From Salinibacterium sp. UTAS2018 (GTDB taxonomy: Bacteria; Actinomycetota; Actinomycetes; Actinomycetales; Microbacteriaceae), in assembly GCF_004118935.1 (NCBI RefSeq), contig NZ_CP035375.1:124001-188000 (forward strand): a stretch of 64,000 nucleotides of DNA, in the 5' to 3' direction. A program made the position numbers and the translations under genes. Of this stretch, positions 1 through 8,335 are shown piece by piece. The notes under the pieces were generated by a model. The model ran no database searches and was not told where the DNA came from. It worked only from the letters and a program-made list of their open reading frames with translations. Every line of letters starts with the position of its first letter. The stretch's first letter is position 1.

Positions 1-106
1 CCACGATGACGTGCGCACCGGCGTTCGCAAGCGCAACGGTGCACGCGGCACCAATGCCGCTCGCACCACCTGTTACGAGGGCTCGACGGCCCGTGAGATC
101 GGTCAT
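1..106 (-). CDS. Short-chain dehydrogenase/reductase, N-terminal part only
   Basis: Only the first 35 residues are inside the window; the gene continues past the left edge. They contain the Rossmann glycine motif TGGASGIG, preceded by a beta strand RRALV, which is the NAD(P)-binding start of the classical SDR family. The ATG (104-106) overlaps the TGA of the TetR gene by four bases (ATGA), so it is the last visible gene of the operon that begins at 6927. In the company of an acyl-CoA ligase and a thiolase, a 3-hydroxyacyl-CoA dehydrogenase-like role in degrading an organic acid is plausible. The substrate cannot be told from this fragment. Confidence 0.85.
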   Translation of the reverse strand, partial: MTDLTGRRALVTGGASGIGAACTVALANAGAHVIV

Positions 107-759
107 TTCTCGACTCCTTCGGTGCTCGGCTCTGGCACGGCCAGAGCGCGGCGAATAAACGTAATCATCTGATCGAGAACTTCGTCGGGCACGCGCGAGG
201 TGCCGCTGGCGGTGGGGTCGGCATCGTTGCCGGCGTCCGCGGAGTCGCCCCAGAGTACCCAGCGCATCCCGATCATTTCGCCAATGCCCATGAGGGCCCA
301 GGCGGCGACGGTCGGATCGATGTCACCGATTTCTCCGAGCAATTGAGCTTCTTTGAGGCCCTCGATGTAGCCGTCGACAATGCGCGAGTAGTGCAGGCGC
401 AGAGATTTGGGCGACACGAACTCCGCTTCGCGCACGACGCGATAGAGCGCGGGATGCTCGGCGGTGAACTCGAAGAACGCGCGAAAACCAGCCCGTTCCG
501 ATTCGATGCGGTTGGAGGCTGCGCCCGAGGCTTCGCTCATGGCCCGACGCACGCGGCGGTTGAGGTCTTCCACGAGCTCCTCGAAGATTTCGAGTTTGCT
601 CGCGAAGTACAGGTAGAAGGTTCCTTGGCCAACGCCCGCTTCTTCGGTGATGCGCACGACCGAGGCATCCGTGTAGCCGTAGCGCGCAAAGACTGTTTCG
701 GCAGCCTCGATGAGCTTCGCCTTGGTGCGGGTGCCGCGAGCGGTGAGTGGTGTACTCAT
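103..759 (-). CDS. TetR/AcrR-family transcriptional regulator
   Basis: This 218-residue protein has a TetR DNA-binding domain in its first 60 residues, with the helix-turn-helix around VVRITEEAGVGQGTFYLYF. The C-terminal part is the helical ligand-binding half and is not specific enough to name a ligand. I chose the ATG at 757-759 over an in-frame start 13 codons upstream because it overlaps the stop of the acyl-CoA ligase gene in an ATGA, as every other junction in this operon does, and because it gives the usual family length. TetR proteins beside acyl-CoA ligases commonly sense the acyl-CoA product. Likely targets are the inverted repeats at 6966-7015 between the operon and the divergent thiolase gene; this is inference. 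Confidence 0.88.
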   Translation of the reverse strand: MSTPLTARGTRTKAKLIEAAETVFARYGYTDASVVRITEEAGVGQGTFYLYFASKLEIFEELVEDLNRRVRRAMSEASGAASNRIESERAGFRAFFEFTAEHPALYRVVREAEFVSPKSLRLHYSRIVDGYIEGLKEAQLLGEIGDIDPTVAAWALMGIGEMIGMRWVLWGDSADAGNDADPTASGTSRVPDEVLDQMITFIRRALAVPEPSTEGVEK

Positions 760-2318
760 GAACTGATCCGTCCTGCTTGTGCGGACTCTTCTGTCCATTG
801 CCCCAGCAGTACTCGGCGACGAACTTTGTCGCTGGATGACCGTGGGATGTGTTCGGTAAAGATCACGCGCCGGGGCACTTTGTACTTCGCGAGGCTTGCG
901 CTCGCGAAGTCGAGAACATCGGTTTCATCGGTGGAGGCGCCGGAGCGAACGACAACCCACGCCACGGCGACTTCGCCCCACTTCTCATCGGGAACCCCGA
1001 CGACAGCCACATCGGCAATCGCTGGATGCCCGAAAAGCACGCCCTCAATCTCGGCGGGAGCAACGGACTCTCCCCCGGTGATGAAGATGTCTTTGAGACG
1101 GTCGAGAACGCGGTAGTAGCCTTCAGAATCGCGACTGACGAGATCGCCCGTCGCGAGCCAGCCGTTGCGCAGAGCCAGCGCGGTGGCCTCGGGGGCACGG
1201 AAGTAGCCGCTGAAGACTCCGGGTCCCTTGACCAGCAGTTCGCCCTGGCCAGCACCCTCGATGCGCTCTCCCGTCACGGGGTCGGCGATGTCGACATCCA
1301 CGTGCGGGTAGGGCTTACCCGCTGACCCGATGCGCGTGCGCGCTTCTTCATCGGGCAGGCACAAGACGTTCGGCGCCGCCTCGGTCAGGCCGTAGCCCTG
1401 AGTCAGCGCCACCCCGCGGCTGTGCCAGACGCGCAAGAGCGGTTCGGGCATCGGGGCTCCCCCGACGATGGCATGCGCGAGGCTCGACAGGTCGCTCGAG
1501 GCGAAGCGCGGATGCTGCGAAAGGATCAAATAGTTGGCGGGCACGCCCATCATCGTGGTGATGCGGCGGTCGGCGATGAGCTGTAGCACACGAGCGGGAT
1601 CGAAGGTGCGCTCGAGCACGACGGTAGCGCCCATCCACCAGGCCAGCAGCGGCTGAATGTTCCAGCCGCCCACGTGGTACTGCGGCATGACGGCGAGCAC
1701 CGTGTCAGCACTCGTGATTTCGGCCGTGCGCGAGAGCGAGAGGTTGGTCCAGAAGCAATTGGCGTGGCTGAGGATGGCGCCCTTGGCCTGATCGAGGGTT
1801 CCCGACGTGAAGATGATGAGCAGAGCGTCGTCGTCGTGGACCGGGCGATGCACGGGAGTCGTTGCCTCACTACGCAACGGCGCCACGATGTCCCGCTCAA
1901 TACCGTGAGTGCCGAGAATGCCGCGAGCGATCGGAGCGACGAGACGATCGGTCGCCAGAGTGGCCAATGTCGAAAACTCGTCTTCGACAAGCAGCAGTGC
2001 GGGATCAGCCTGCTCAAGCTGTTGCGCGATCTCCCGCGGGGACAACCGCCATGAGAGCGGAACGAGCACGAGCCCCGCCTTTGCACACGCGAAGAACACG
2101 ACCACGTGGTCCGAGCTGTTGCCCGTAATGGTGGCGATGCGATCACCGACACCGTAGCCGCCCGTGAGGAAGGCTTCTGCGAGCGCCGTGGCCCGGTCAT
2201 CCAGTTGGCGGTAGGTCAACACCACACCGCGGTCGTCGACCGCCACTCTGTCGGGCGTCGCCAGCGCGCGATCGGCAGTCCACCGTCCAAGCGTGTGTAG
2301 CCCCTCAGACTGGGTCAT
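756..2318 (-). CDS. AMP-forming acyl-CoA synthetase (acid-CoA ligase)
   Basis: A 520-residue member of the ANL (acyl/aryl-CoA synthetase) superfamily, which activates a carboxylic acid through an acyl-adenylate and transfers it to CoA. Visible motifs are the phosphate-binding loop FTSGTLDQAKGA (about residue 165), the adenine-binding QGYGLTEAAPN (about 310), the hinge region YRVLDRLKDIFITGGE (about 400) and the C-terminal catalytic lysine in SSDKVRRR (about 498). The gene overlaps the livM-like gene upstream and the TetR gene downstream by four bases each. Being co-transcribed with a solute importer suggests that the imported compound is its substrate. Fatty, aromatic or alicyclic acids are all possible; the family alone does not decide. 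Confidence 0.88.
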   Translation of the reverse strand: MTQSEGLHTLGRWTADRALATPDRVAVDDRGVVLTYRQLDDRATALAEAFLTGGYGVGDRIATITGNSSDHVVVFFACAKAGLVLVPLSWRLSPREIAQQLEQADPALLLVEDEFSTLATLATDRLVAPIARGILGTHGIERDIVAPLRSEATTPVHRPVHDDDALLIIFTSGTLDQAKGAILSHANCFWTNLSLSRTAEITSADTVLAVMPQYHVGGWNIQPLLAWWMGATVVLERTFDPARVLQLIADRRITTMMGVPANYLILSQHPRFASSDLSSLAHAIVGGAPMPEPLLRVWHSRGVALTQGYGLTEAAPNVLCLPDEEARTRIGSAGKPYPHVDVDIADPVTGERIEGAGQGELLVKGPGVFSGYFRAPEATALALRNGWLATGDLVSRDSEGYYRVLDRLKDIFITGGESVAPAEIEGVLFGHPAIADVAVVGVPDEKWGEVAVAWVVVRSGASTDETDVLDFASASLAKYKVPRRVIFTEHIPRSSSDKVRRRVLLGQWTEESAQAGRISS

Positions 2319-3394
2319 TCTGCCTCCTCGAGCCGCTGACGCTTCTGCGGCGCGAGACTGGTGCCTGTAGAGAGGCGCTGCACCGCACCGGCGATTCCTC
2401 CGGGAAGGAACAACACCACAAGGATAAACAGCGTGCCGAGGATAAAGAGCGGTTCGGAGAGGGGAATCCGCAAGATTGCCGGAAGTCCGTCGATGGCATC
2501 CGAGCTGGCCAGTGCGGTGAGGCGCTGATCGAGCAGGGTGTAAATGATGCCGCCGACTATGGCACCCCAGCGGGAGCCGACGCCACCGAGCACCACGATC
2601 ACGAGGATCGTGAGGGTGAAGTCAGCTGACGTGGCGCGGGGTGTTGTGCCGCTCTGCAACAGCAAGTGCACCATTCCCACGAGCGACGCCAACACGGAGG
2701 CGATAACAAACGCCATGAGCTTCACACCGAAGGGGCGGAGGCCAAGTACTCGCACGCGCAACTCGTTTTCGCGCGTTGCCGTCACCGCGTGACCGGCACG
2801 GGAGTTCTCGAACCAGGCGACAACCACGAACACCACGACGAGCAGCGCGAGGGCGAGCCAGTACAGGTTGCGCGTATTGACGACACCGATGAAGAAGTCG
2901 GGGATGTGCTCGGTATCGAGTCGCAGGCCCTCTTCGCCGCCCGTGAGGCCGGGGTTACGGCGCACAAGCACGTTACCGGCCTGAGCGAAGGCCAGGGTCA
3001 CCATGGCGAAGGAGATGCCGGTTACCCGCAGACTCAGCGAGCCCAGCAGATAGGCCGCCGTAATGATAATCGCGAGCGTGAGCCCCAGTGCCGGCAGCAA
3101 TGTCAGTTCGGTCTCGTGGAGCACAATGCCGAGGCCATAGGCACCCAGAGCAAAGTACAGCGCGTGGCCGAAGGAGAGCATCCCGGCGGTGCCGAACAGG
3201 AGGTGGTAGCTCAGCGCGAGAGAGGCGAAAAGCAACGCGAGCGCGAGCAACTGCAGGGTGCCCGGCGTGTAGGTTGCCCCGGGCAGCACGCCTGGAATGG
3301 AGATGTTCAGCAACGGCAGGATCGCTGCGACGGCAACGAGAACGCCACCGACAATCCACCAGGTGCGCTGGCTCAACTTCGAGAGCGACTTCAT
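2315..3394 (-). CDS. livM: LIV-type ABC transporter permease, LivM subunit
   Basis: A very hydrophobic 359-residue protein of the LivM branch of the HAAT (hydrophobic amino acid transport) permeases. It has about ten membrane segments and the conserved block with GVTGISFAMVTLAFAQ-like sequence in the middle (here RVTGISFAMVTLAFAQ). I start it at the ATG at 3392-3394, which overlaps the upstream permease stop as ATGA. A start 29 codons further up is in frame but would add a polar Arg-rich stretch inside the livH gene. It pairs with the next permease to form the membrane channel of the importer. The substrate need not be an amino acid, since this family also carries urea, amides and aromatic acids. 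Confidence 0.9.
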   Translation of the reverse strand: MKSLSKLSQRTWWIVGGVLVAVAAILPLLNISIPGVLPGATYTPGTLQLLALALLFASLALSYHLLFGTAGMLSFGHALYFALGAYGLGIVLHETELTLLPALGLTLAIIITAAYLLGSLSLRVTGISFAMVTLAFAQAGNVLVRRNPGLTGGEEGLRLDTEHIPDFFIGVVNTRNLYWLALALLVVVFVVVAWFENSRAGHAVTATRENELRVRVLGLRPFGVKLMAFVIASVLASLVGMVHLLLQSGTTPRATSADFTLTILVIVVLGGVGSRWGAIVGGIIYTLLDQRLTALASSDAIDGLPAILRIPLSEPLFILGTLFILVVLFLPGGIAGAVQRLSTGTSLAPQKRQRLEEAE

Positions 3395-4266
3395 GCTTTC
3401 TTCCCCAAGATTCCGGTCGGGCGAACCAACAACACGACGGCGAGCAACAGCACGACCATCAAGTCGCCGGTTCCGCCCCAAAAGTAGTTAGCGAATTGCT
3501 GAAGCACCGCAACGACAACCGACGCGATGGCGGCACCCGCGAGTGAACCAAGCCCACCGATCACGGTGACGATGAACGCGAAAATCAGCAGGGATCCGCC
3601 CAATTGGGGCGAGACGTAGCCGAAGTAGTGCGAGGCGAGCACTCCGCCGAGGCCGGCGGCTGCACCGCCGATCGCGAACACGACCGTGAAGGCCTTGCGC
3701 ACGTCGATGCCGAGCGCAGTCACCATTGAGCGGTTCTCCACGCCAGCCCTGATGATGAGCCCGAAGCGGGTGTACCGCAGGAAGGCGACGATACCGAGCA
3801 AGACCAGCACCGCAGCTCCGATCATCAAGAAGCGATCGTTAGGAACACGGGCGCCCAAGATTTCGGTTGTCTGCGAGAGCCATTCGGGGGCGGTGACATA
3901 AATCGCGTCCGTGCCCCAAATACCTTCGAAGAGCGCAACCGAGGCAAGAGCCAGACCGACCGTCACGAGCACTTGCTCGATATGGCGGTTGTAAAGCCGT
4001 CGGATCAGCAGGAACTCTGTGGCAGCGGCGACAAGAGCACCAACGGCCATTCCGAGCACCAGCGAAGCGATGAGCGTGCCCCAGCTGCTGCCATCCATTC
4101 GCCGCGCCAGCTCCCAGCCGGCGAACGCACCAAGCGTAAGGAACGAGCCGTGCGCAAAGTTGAGCACGCCCATGAGGCCGTAGATCAGCGAGAGGCCAGA
4201 AGCGACCAAGAAGTAGAGCGCACCGAGCCCGAGGCCTGTGATGAGCAGAAGAATTATGGTGCTCAT
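3391..4266 (-). CDS. livH: LIV-type ABC transporter permease, LivH subunit
   Basis: A 291-residue integral membrane protein with the LivH signature near the N terminus (SLIYGLMGVLNFAHGS, about residues 27-42) and a second conserved block in the C-terminal half (VIGGLGSLAGA). It forms the translocation pore together with the LivM-like subunit encoded directly downstream. The ATG at 4264-4266 overlaps the TGA of the livF gene (ATGA), so translation is probably coupled. Length and topology are normal for the family, and nothing is missing. Confidence 0.9.
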   Translation of the reverse strand: MSTIILLLITGLGLGALYFLVASGLSLIYGLMGVLNFAHGSFLTLGAFAGWELARRMDGSSWGTLIASLVLGMAVGALVAAATEFLLIRRLYNRHIEQVLVTVGLALASVALFEGIWGTDAIYVTAPEWLSQTTEILGARVPNDRFLMIGAAVLVLLGIVAFLRYTRFGLIIRAGVENRSMVTALGIDVRKAFTVVFAIGGAAAGLGGVLASHYFGYVSPQLGGSLLIFAFIVTVIGGLGSLAGAAIASVVVAVLQQFANYFWGGTGDLMVVLLLAVVLLVRPTGILGKKA

Positions 4267-4970
4267 GCGACCCCCAACAGTTCTTTCGTGAGCGCTTCAT
4301 CGCTCAAGAGTTCTTCGGCGCTGCCGTCGTAAACCACGCGACCGCCTTCCAGCACGATGACTTTCTCGGCGAGCATCCGCACGACCTGCAAGTTTTGTTC
4401 AACCAGGAGCACTGGCACCGTCTGAGCGGCGCGCTCCAAGGCTTTGGCGACGTCCATCACGATGAGCGGCGCGAGACCCTTAGTGGGCTCGTCGACTAAG
4501 AGCACACGATTGTCGTTGACGAGAGCGCGAGCGAGCGACACCATCTGCTGCTGACCGCCCGAGAGCGTGCCCGCAAGCTGGCCGGCCCGATCGGTGAGAT
4601 CAGGAAAAAGTTCGTGAATGAGTTGGCGGTTCGGCGAGGAATCCCGCTCGGCGAGCCGCAAGTTTTCGGCGACAGTGAGTGACGCAAAAACCTCACGGTC
4701 TTCCGGCACGTAGCCAACGCCGCGCTGAACGATGCGGTGAGTGGGTTCGCGATCAACGCGCTCCCCCGCAATCGTTACCTCGCCGGAGCGTTCGATGAGC
4801 CCCATGATGGCGCGCAGCGTGCTGGTCTTTCCGACGCCGTTACGACCCAGAAGCGCCGTCACTCCGACGGGCAGCATCTCGAAACTGACGTCTTCGACAA
4901 CCTGCTGGCCCTCGATACTCGCGCTCAAGCCAGCAACCGACAGAATCGACTCGGTCACAATCTCGGTCAT
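4263..4970 (-). CDS. livF: LIV-type ABC transporter ATP-binding protein, LivF subunit
   Basis: A 235-residue ATPase with Walker A GRNGVGKT, ABC signature LSGGQQQM and Walker B VLLVDEP. The LivF-type C-terminal part reads VLLVEQNLQVVRMLAEKV. It drives the importer as a heterodimer with the LivG-like ATPase encoded immediately upstream. The start codon overlaps the livG stop (ATGA at 4967-4970). The gene lies in the middle of the operon and has no promoter of its own that I can see. Confidence 0.92.
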   Translation of the reverse strand: MTEIVTESILSVAGLSASIEGQQVVEDVSFEMLPVGVTALLGRNGVGKTSTLRAIMGLIERSGEVTIAGERVDREPTHRIVQRGVGYVPEDREVFASLTVAENLRLAERDSSPNRQLIHELFPDLTDRAGQLAGTLSGGQQQMVSLARALVNDNRVLLVDEPTKGLAPLIVMDVAKALERAAQTVPVLLVEQNLQVVRMLAEKVIVLEGGRVVYDGSAEELLSDEALTKELLGVA

Positions 4971-5722
4971 AGTGGAGCTCCCAAATAAGCTTTCTGCACC
5001 GCTTCGTCTGCCATCACGGCATCCGGGGTGTCACAGGCGAGAAGCTGGCCATGGTGCATGACCGCAACGCGGTCGACCAGGCCGAGTACGACATCCATGT
5101 GGTGTTCCACCATGAGAACCGTGCGACCCGACTTATGGACCTGACGGATCACTTCGGTGAGCCCGGCCACGTCGCCCGAAGCGACACCCGCCATCGGCTC
5201 GTCGAGCAGGATCACGCTGGGGTCGGTGGCCAGCAACATCGCGATTTCGAGCTTGCGCTTGTCGCCGTGCGAAAGCACCCCGGCTTCGGTCTCGCTGTGG
5301 TGGCTGAGCCCAACTTCGTCGAGGCGAGCTCGAGCGACGGTTGTTGCTTTGTCGTGCGCCCGCGGAAAACGGATGACTGAGGTCGCACCGCCCAGTTTCA
5401 CTTGGGCTGCCAGACGAACATTCTCGAGCGCACTGAGCGCCGGAAAGAGACTGGATGTTTGAAAGGTTCTGCCGAGCCCAGCCCGGGCCCGCGCATCAAT
5501 GGACTGATTCGTGACGGCACGCCCCTCGAGCGTGACGACGCCACCGGTGGGAGTCATCACCCCGGAAATGAGGTTGAAGAGCGTGGTTTTGCCGGCCCCG
5601 TTGGGGCCAATCACTCCGAGCATCTCACCCTGAGCAATCGAGAGCGACACGTCATCGATGATGACGGCGCCCCCGATCGTAAGGGCAAGGTGCTCGACCG
5701 TGAGCACGGGCTGGTTCGACAT
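4967..5722 (-). CDS. livG: LIV-type ABC transporter ATP-binding protein, LivG subunit
   Basis: A 251-residue ATPase with Walker A GPNGAGKT, signature LSHGDKRKLEIA and Walker B VILLDEPMAG. The signature ending in LEIA is typical of LivG-like rather than LivF-like subunits. It is the first ATPase gene after the substrate-binding protein gene, 14 bases downstream of its stop. Its own stop overlaps the livF start by four bases. Its job is to couple ATP hydrolysis to import of the ligand captured by the binding protein at 5737-6927. Confidence 0.92.
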   Translation of the reverse strand: MSNQPVLTVEHLALTIGGAVIIDDVSLSIAQGEMLGVIGPNGAGKTTLFNLISGVMTPTGGVVTLEGRAVTNQSIDARARAGLGRTFQTSSLFPALSALENVRLAAQVKLGGATSVIRFPRAHDKATTVARARLDEVGLSHHSETEAGVLSHGDKRKLEIAMLLATDPSVILLDEPMAGVASGDVAGLTEVIRQVHKSGRTVLMVEHHMDVVLGLVDRVAVMHHGQLLACDTPDAVMADEAVQKAYLGAPL

Positions 5723-5736
5723 AGTTCGTTAGCTAC

Positions 5737-6927
5737 TTACTCTGCGACGGGCGGGGTTACGGCGTCAGCATCAACGGCGTCAACCAGTTCTGGCATCCAC
5801 GAGTCGCCATCGGCAACCAGCGAGACCTGGAACATCGGCTGAATCATCGCGTGATCCTCGGCGCGAACCGTGATGGAACCCTTGACTGAGTCGAAGGTCC
5901 AGCCTTCAAGCGCCGAGATCATGGCATCCACATCATCGCCACCCTCACGGACAGCCTGAACCACCATCTGGGCTGCAACGAAACCATCCGGTGAGAACAG
6001 GTCAGCCTGCTCGCCCTCTGCTTCGAGGTAGCTGATCATTGCCGCATTCGCGTCGTTGTCCGTGGCACCACCAAAGTAGTGGTTGAGGAAGCTGATCTGG
6101 TCGCTCGCAGCGCCGTAAGCGCCATAGGTCGACACGTCGCCAAGGCCGGTCGCCACGGGAACGCTATCGAACACGCCCTGCTGGCTGAGTGCTTCCCACA
6201 TGGCACCGGATGTTGCACCGGCCCACGCGACGAACACGAGGTCGGGTTGAGCATCAACGATCTGCTGCGCGAAGGGAGTGAACTCGGTGGCGTCTTCGGG
6301 AACGAGGAGGCTCGTCACGTCAGCGCCCTGGCCGCCAAGAACGGCGGTTGCTGCGGCAACGTTGCCCTGGCCGAAAGCTGTGTCCTGGGCGAAGACCAGA
6401 ACCGACTTGCCTGCCGGGTCACCGATGAACGTTCCCGCCGTAGCGACGTCTTGGTAGCTCTGGCGGCCCGAGCGGAACGTGTAGTCGTTCACGCCCGTGA
6501 TGCCGTCAGCGGCAGCGGGGCCCGAAATGTAGAGAATCTTGTTCTGCTCTGCCTGCTCGGCGAGGGCGAGCGCGATTCCCGAGGACACTGTGCCGACGAT
6601 GATCTTCTGGCCTTGACCAATCACATCTTTCGCAGCGGTGACGGCCTTATCGGCGTCTCCAGCATCATCTGTAATCGAGATGTTGAGTTCGCGACCATCG
6701 ACGGTGCCTGTGCCGTCGGTGGCGTAATCGAGGCCAGCATCGAAGCCAGCTAGGTAGGCCTCGCCATAGGCCGCAAGAGGGCCCGTCTGCGAGGTGATGA
6801 TCGAAACGTCGACGGGGGCGAGTTCATCGCCTCCACTTCCGCCGTCAGCGGCGGGAGCGCAACCCGCCAGTGTGAGTGCAACCGTCGCAATTAACGCCGG
6901 AGCGAGGTACTTTTTACTGACCCGCAT
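5737..6927 (-). CDS. ABC transporter substrate-binding lipoprotein, LivJ/LivK-like
   Basis: A 396-residue lipoprotein with a signal peptide ending in the lipobox LAGC (lipidated Cys23), followed by a Gly/Ser-rich linker and a periplasmic-binding fold of the Peripla_BP_6 (leucine-binding) type, beginning VSIITSQTGPLAAYGEAY. It is anchored outside the membrane and hands the ligand to the permeases encoded downstream. A good ribosome binding site (GGAAAGG) lies seven bases before the ATG. It is the first gene of the operon, and the inverted repeat at 6966-6989 sits about 40 bases upstream of its start. The ligand is unknown; the linked CoA ligase points to an organic acid. Confidence 0.9.
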   Translation of the reverse strand: MRVSKKYLAPALIATVALTLAGCAPAADGGSGGDELAPVDVSIITSQTGPLAAYGEAYLAGFDAGLDYATDGTGTVDGRELNISITDDAGDADKAVTAAKDVIGQGQKIIVGTVSSGIALALAEQAEQNKILYISGPAAADGITGVNDYTFRSGRQSYQDVATAGTFIGDPAGKSVLVFAQDTAFGQGNVAAATAVLGGQGADVTSLLVPEDATEFTPFAQQIVDAQPDLVFVAWAGATSGAMWEALSQQGVFDSVPVATGLGDVSTYGAYGAASDQISFLNHYFGGATDNDANAAMISYLEAEGEQADLFSPDGFVAAQMVVQAVREGGDDVDAMISALEGWTFDSVKGSITVRAEDHAMIQPMFQVSLVADGDSWMPELVDAVDADAVTPPVAE

Positions 6928-6965
6928 GATGGGACCTTTCCTGCTGCCTTAGGAGGATTGTGATC

Positions 6966-7015
6966 TGAACCTGAGACCCGGTTCAGGTTTCATGTAGCCT
7001 ATGGTTGCGCAACCA
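6966..7015. promoter_or_regulatory. Divergent promoter region with two inverted repeats (candidate TetR operators)
   Basis: The stretch between the transporter operon and the thiolase gene contains TGAACC (6966-6971) opposite GGTTCA (6980-6985), overlapping AACCTGA (6968-6974) opposite TCAGGTT (6983-6989). A second site is the perfect 14-base palindrome TGGTTGCGCAACCA at 7002-7015. For the thiolase gene a -35 TGAGAC (6972-6977) and a -10 TAGCCT (6995-7000) are 17 bases apart. The first repeat therefore covers the -35 and the second the transcription start. This layout is what a repressor such as the TetR protein of the operon would need. Binding itself is inferred. Confidence 0.6.
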
Positions 7016-7054
7016 CGCTGTCAACAACGGCGACCAAACAAAGGAGTTTGCACA

Positions 7055-8251
7055 GTGGCCAACACCCCCGCACCCAACGATGTAGTGATCCTTTCCGCAA
7101 CACGCACCCCACAGGGCAAATTGCGCGGACAACTCGCTTCCCTCACCGCCGTCGAGCTCGGCGCTGTCGCCCTCCGCGCCGCCGTCGAACGCTCCGGCGT
7201 CGACGTTGACTCCATCGATCAGGTGATCTTCGGCCAGGTCATTCAGGCCGGCGCCGGACAGAACCCGGCCCGCCAGACCGCCATCGCCGCGGGGCTGGCG
7301 TGGAAAACACCCACCGTCACGATCAACAAGGTCTGCCTCTCCGGGCTCGCTGCGATCGTGGATGCTGCGCGCCTCATCCGTCTCGGAGAAGCCAACGTCG
7401 TGGCTGCCGGCGGTCAAGAATCCATGACCAACGCCCCGCACGTGCTCCCCGGATCACGCATGGGGTGGGCGTACGGAACGGTTTCGGCCCTTGACTCCGC
7501 CGCGCACGACGCCCTCACGGACGCCTTCGACGCCGAATCGATGGGTGCCAGCACAGAGCGCCACAATGGTCGCCTCGAGATCGGCCGCACCGAACAGGAT
7601 GAGATCGCTGCTGCCTCGCACCAGCGCGCCGCCGCCGCTATCGAGGCCGGCGTCTTCGCCGACGAAATCGCGCCCGTGACGATCCCGCAGCGCAAGGGCG
7701 ACGATCTGGTTCTCGACACCGATGAGGGCGTTCGCGCCAACACCACCGTCGAGACACTTGCCGGATTGCGCCCCGCCTTCGACCCCGAAGGCACGATCAC
7801 CGCCGGTAACTCCTCCCCGCTCAGTGACGGAGCTTCCGCTGTAATCCTCGCGAGTCGCGCCTGGGCCGAAGAGCACAATCTGCCGTGGCTCGCTGTGCTC
7901 GACCGCTCGGGTCACGTCGCCGGCCCCGACAACTCGCTGCACTCGCAACCCGCCCGCGCGATCGCGGCAGCGCTTGAGAACGCCGGCTGGAGCGCGGGAG
8001 ACCTCGACTTTGCCGAGATCAACGAAGCGTTCGCCGCGGTGAGCTTGCGATCGACCGCCGAACTCGGACTCAGCCATGACATCGTAAACATCCACGGTGG
8101 CGCCATCGCGATCGGTCACCCGGTCGGGGCATCCGGTGCTCGCCTAGTCGTCCATGCCGCGCACGAACTTGCACGCCGCGGCTCAGGTCGCGCTGCTGTC
8201 GCGCTGTGTGGCGGCGGCGGGCAGGGCGACGCGCTTTTGCTCACACGCTGA
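7055..8251 (+). CDS. Thiolase (acetyl-CoA C-acyltransferase)
   Basis: A 398-residue thiolase that either cleaves 3-ketoacyl-CoA or condenses two acyl-CoAs. The nucleophilic cysteine lies in NKVCLSGL (Cys94), the NEAFA block is present, the catalytic histidine is in IGHPVGASG (His355) and the second cysteine in LCGGGGQG (Cys385). I chose the GTG at 7055 because AAGGAG (7041-7046) is eight bases upstream. An in-frame ATG at 7001 has no ribosome binding site and would place coding sequence over the palindrome at 7002-7015. Divergent from the transporter and CoA-ligase operon, it would carry out the last step of breaking down the imported acid. Confidence 0.92.
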   Translation: MANTPAPNDVVILSATRTPQGKLRGQLASLTAVELGAVALRAAVERSGVDVDSIDQVIFGQVIQAGAGQNPARQTAIAAGLAWKTPTVTINKVCLSGLAAIVDAARLIRLGEANVVAAGGQESMTNAPHVLPGSRMGWAYGTVSALDSAAHDALTDAFDAESMGASTERHNGRLEIGRTEQDEIAAASHQRAAAAIEAGVFADEIAPVTIPQRKGDDLVLDTDEGVRANTTVETLAGLRPAFDPEGTITAGNSSPLSDGASAVILASRAWAEEHNLPWLAVLDRSGHVAGPDNSLHSQPARAIAAALENAGWSAGDLDFAEINEAFAAVSLRSTAELGLSHDIVNIHGGAIAIGHPVGASGARLVVHAAHELARRGSGRAAVALCGGGGQGDALLLTR

Positions 8252-8279
8252 CGCTGCCACGACCTTTAAACACAGCGCA

Positions 8280-8315
8280 ACGGTGGCCGGAGTCGACAAC
8301 GACTCCGGCCACCGT
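8280..8315. terminator. Bidirectional hairpin between convergent genes
   Basis: A perfect 16-base-pair stem (8280-8295 with 8300-8315) closed by a four-base loop ACAA lies between the convergent thiolase and rseP genes. CAGC at 8273-8276 and GCTG at 8316-8319 can extend it across a three-base bulge. There is no long T-run on either side, as is usual in high-GC actinobacteria. Position and symmetry fit termination from both directions. Confidence 0.8.
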
Positions 8316-8335
8316 GCTGTAGCAGCAGCTGCCGC

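Noticed and set aside
7001..7054. ATG at 7001 as the thiolase start
   Set aside because: No ribosome binding site, no conserved sequence, and it would overlap the palindrome at 7002-7015; the GTG at 7055 has AAGGAG at the right distance.
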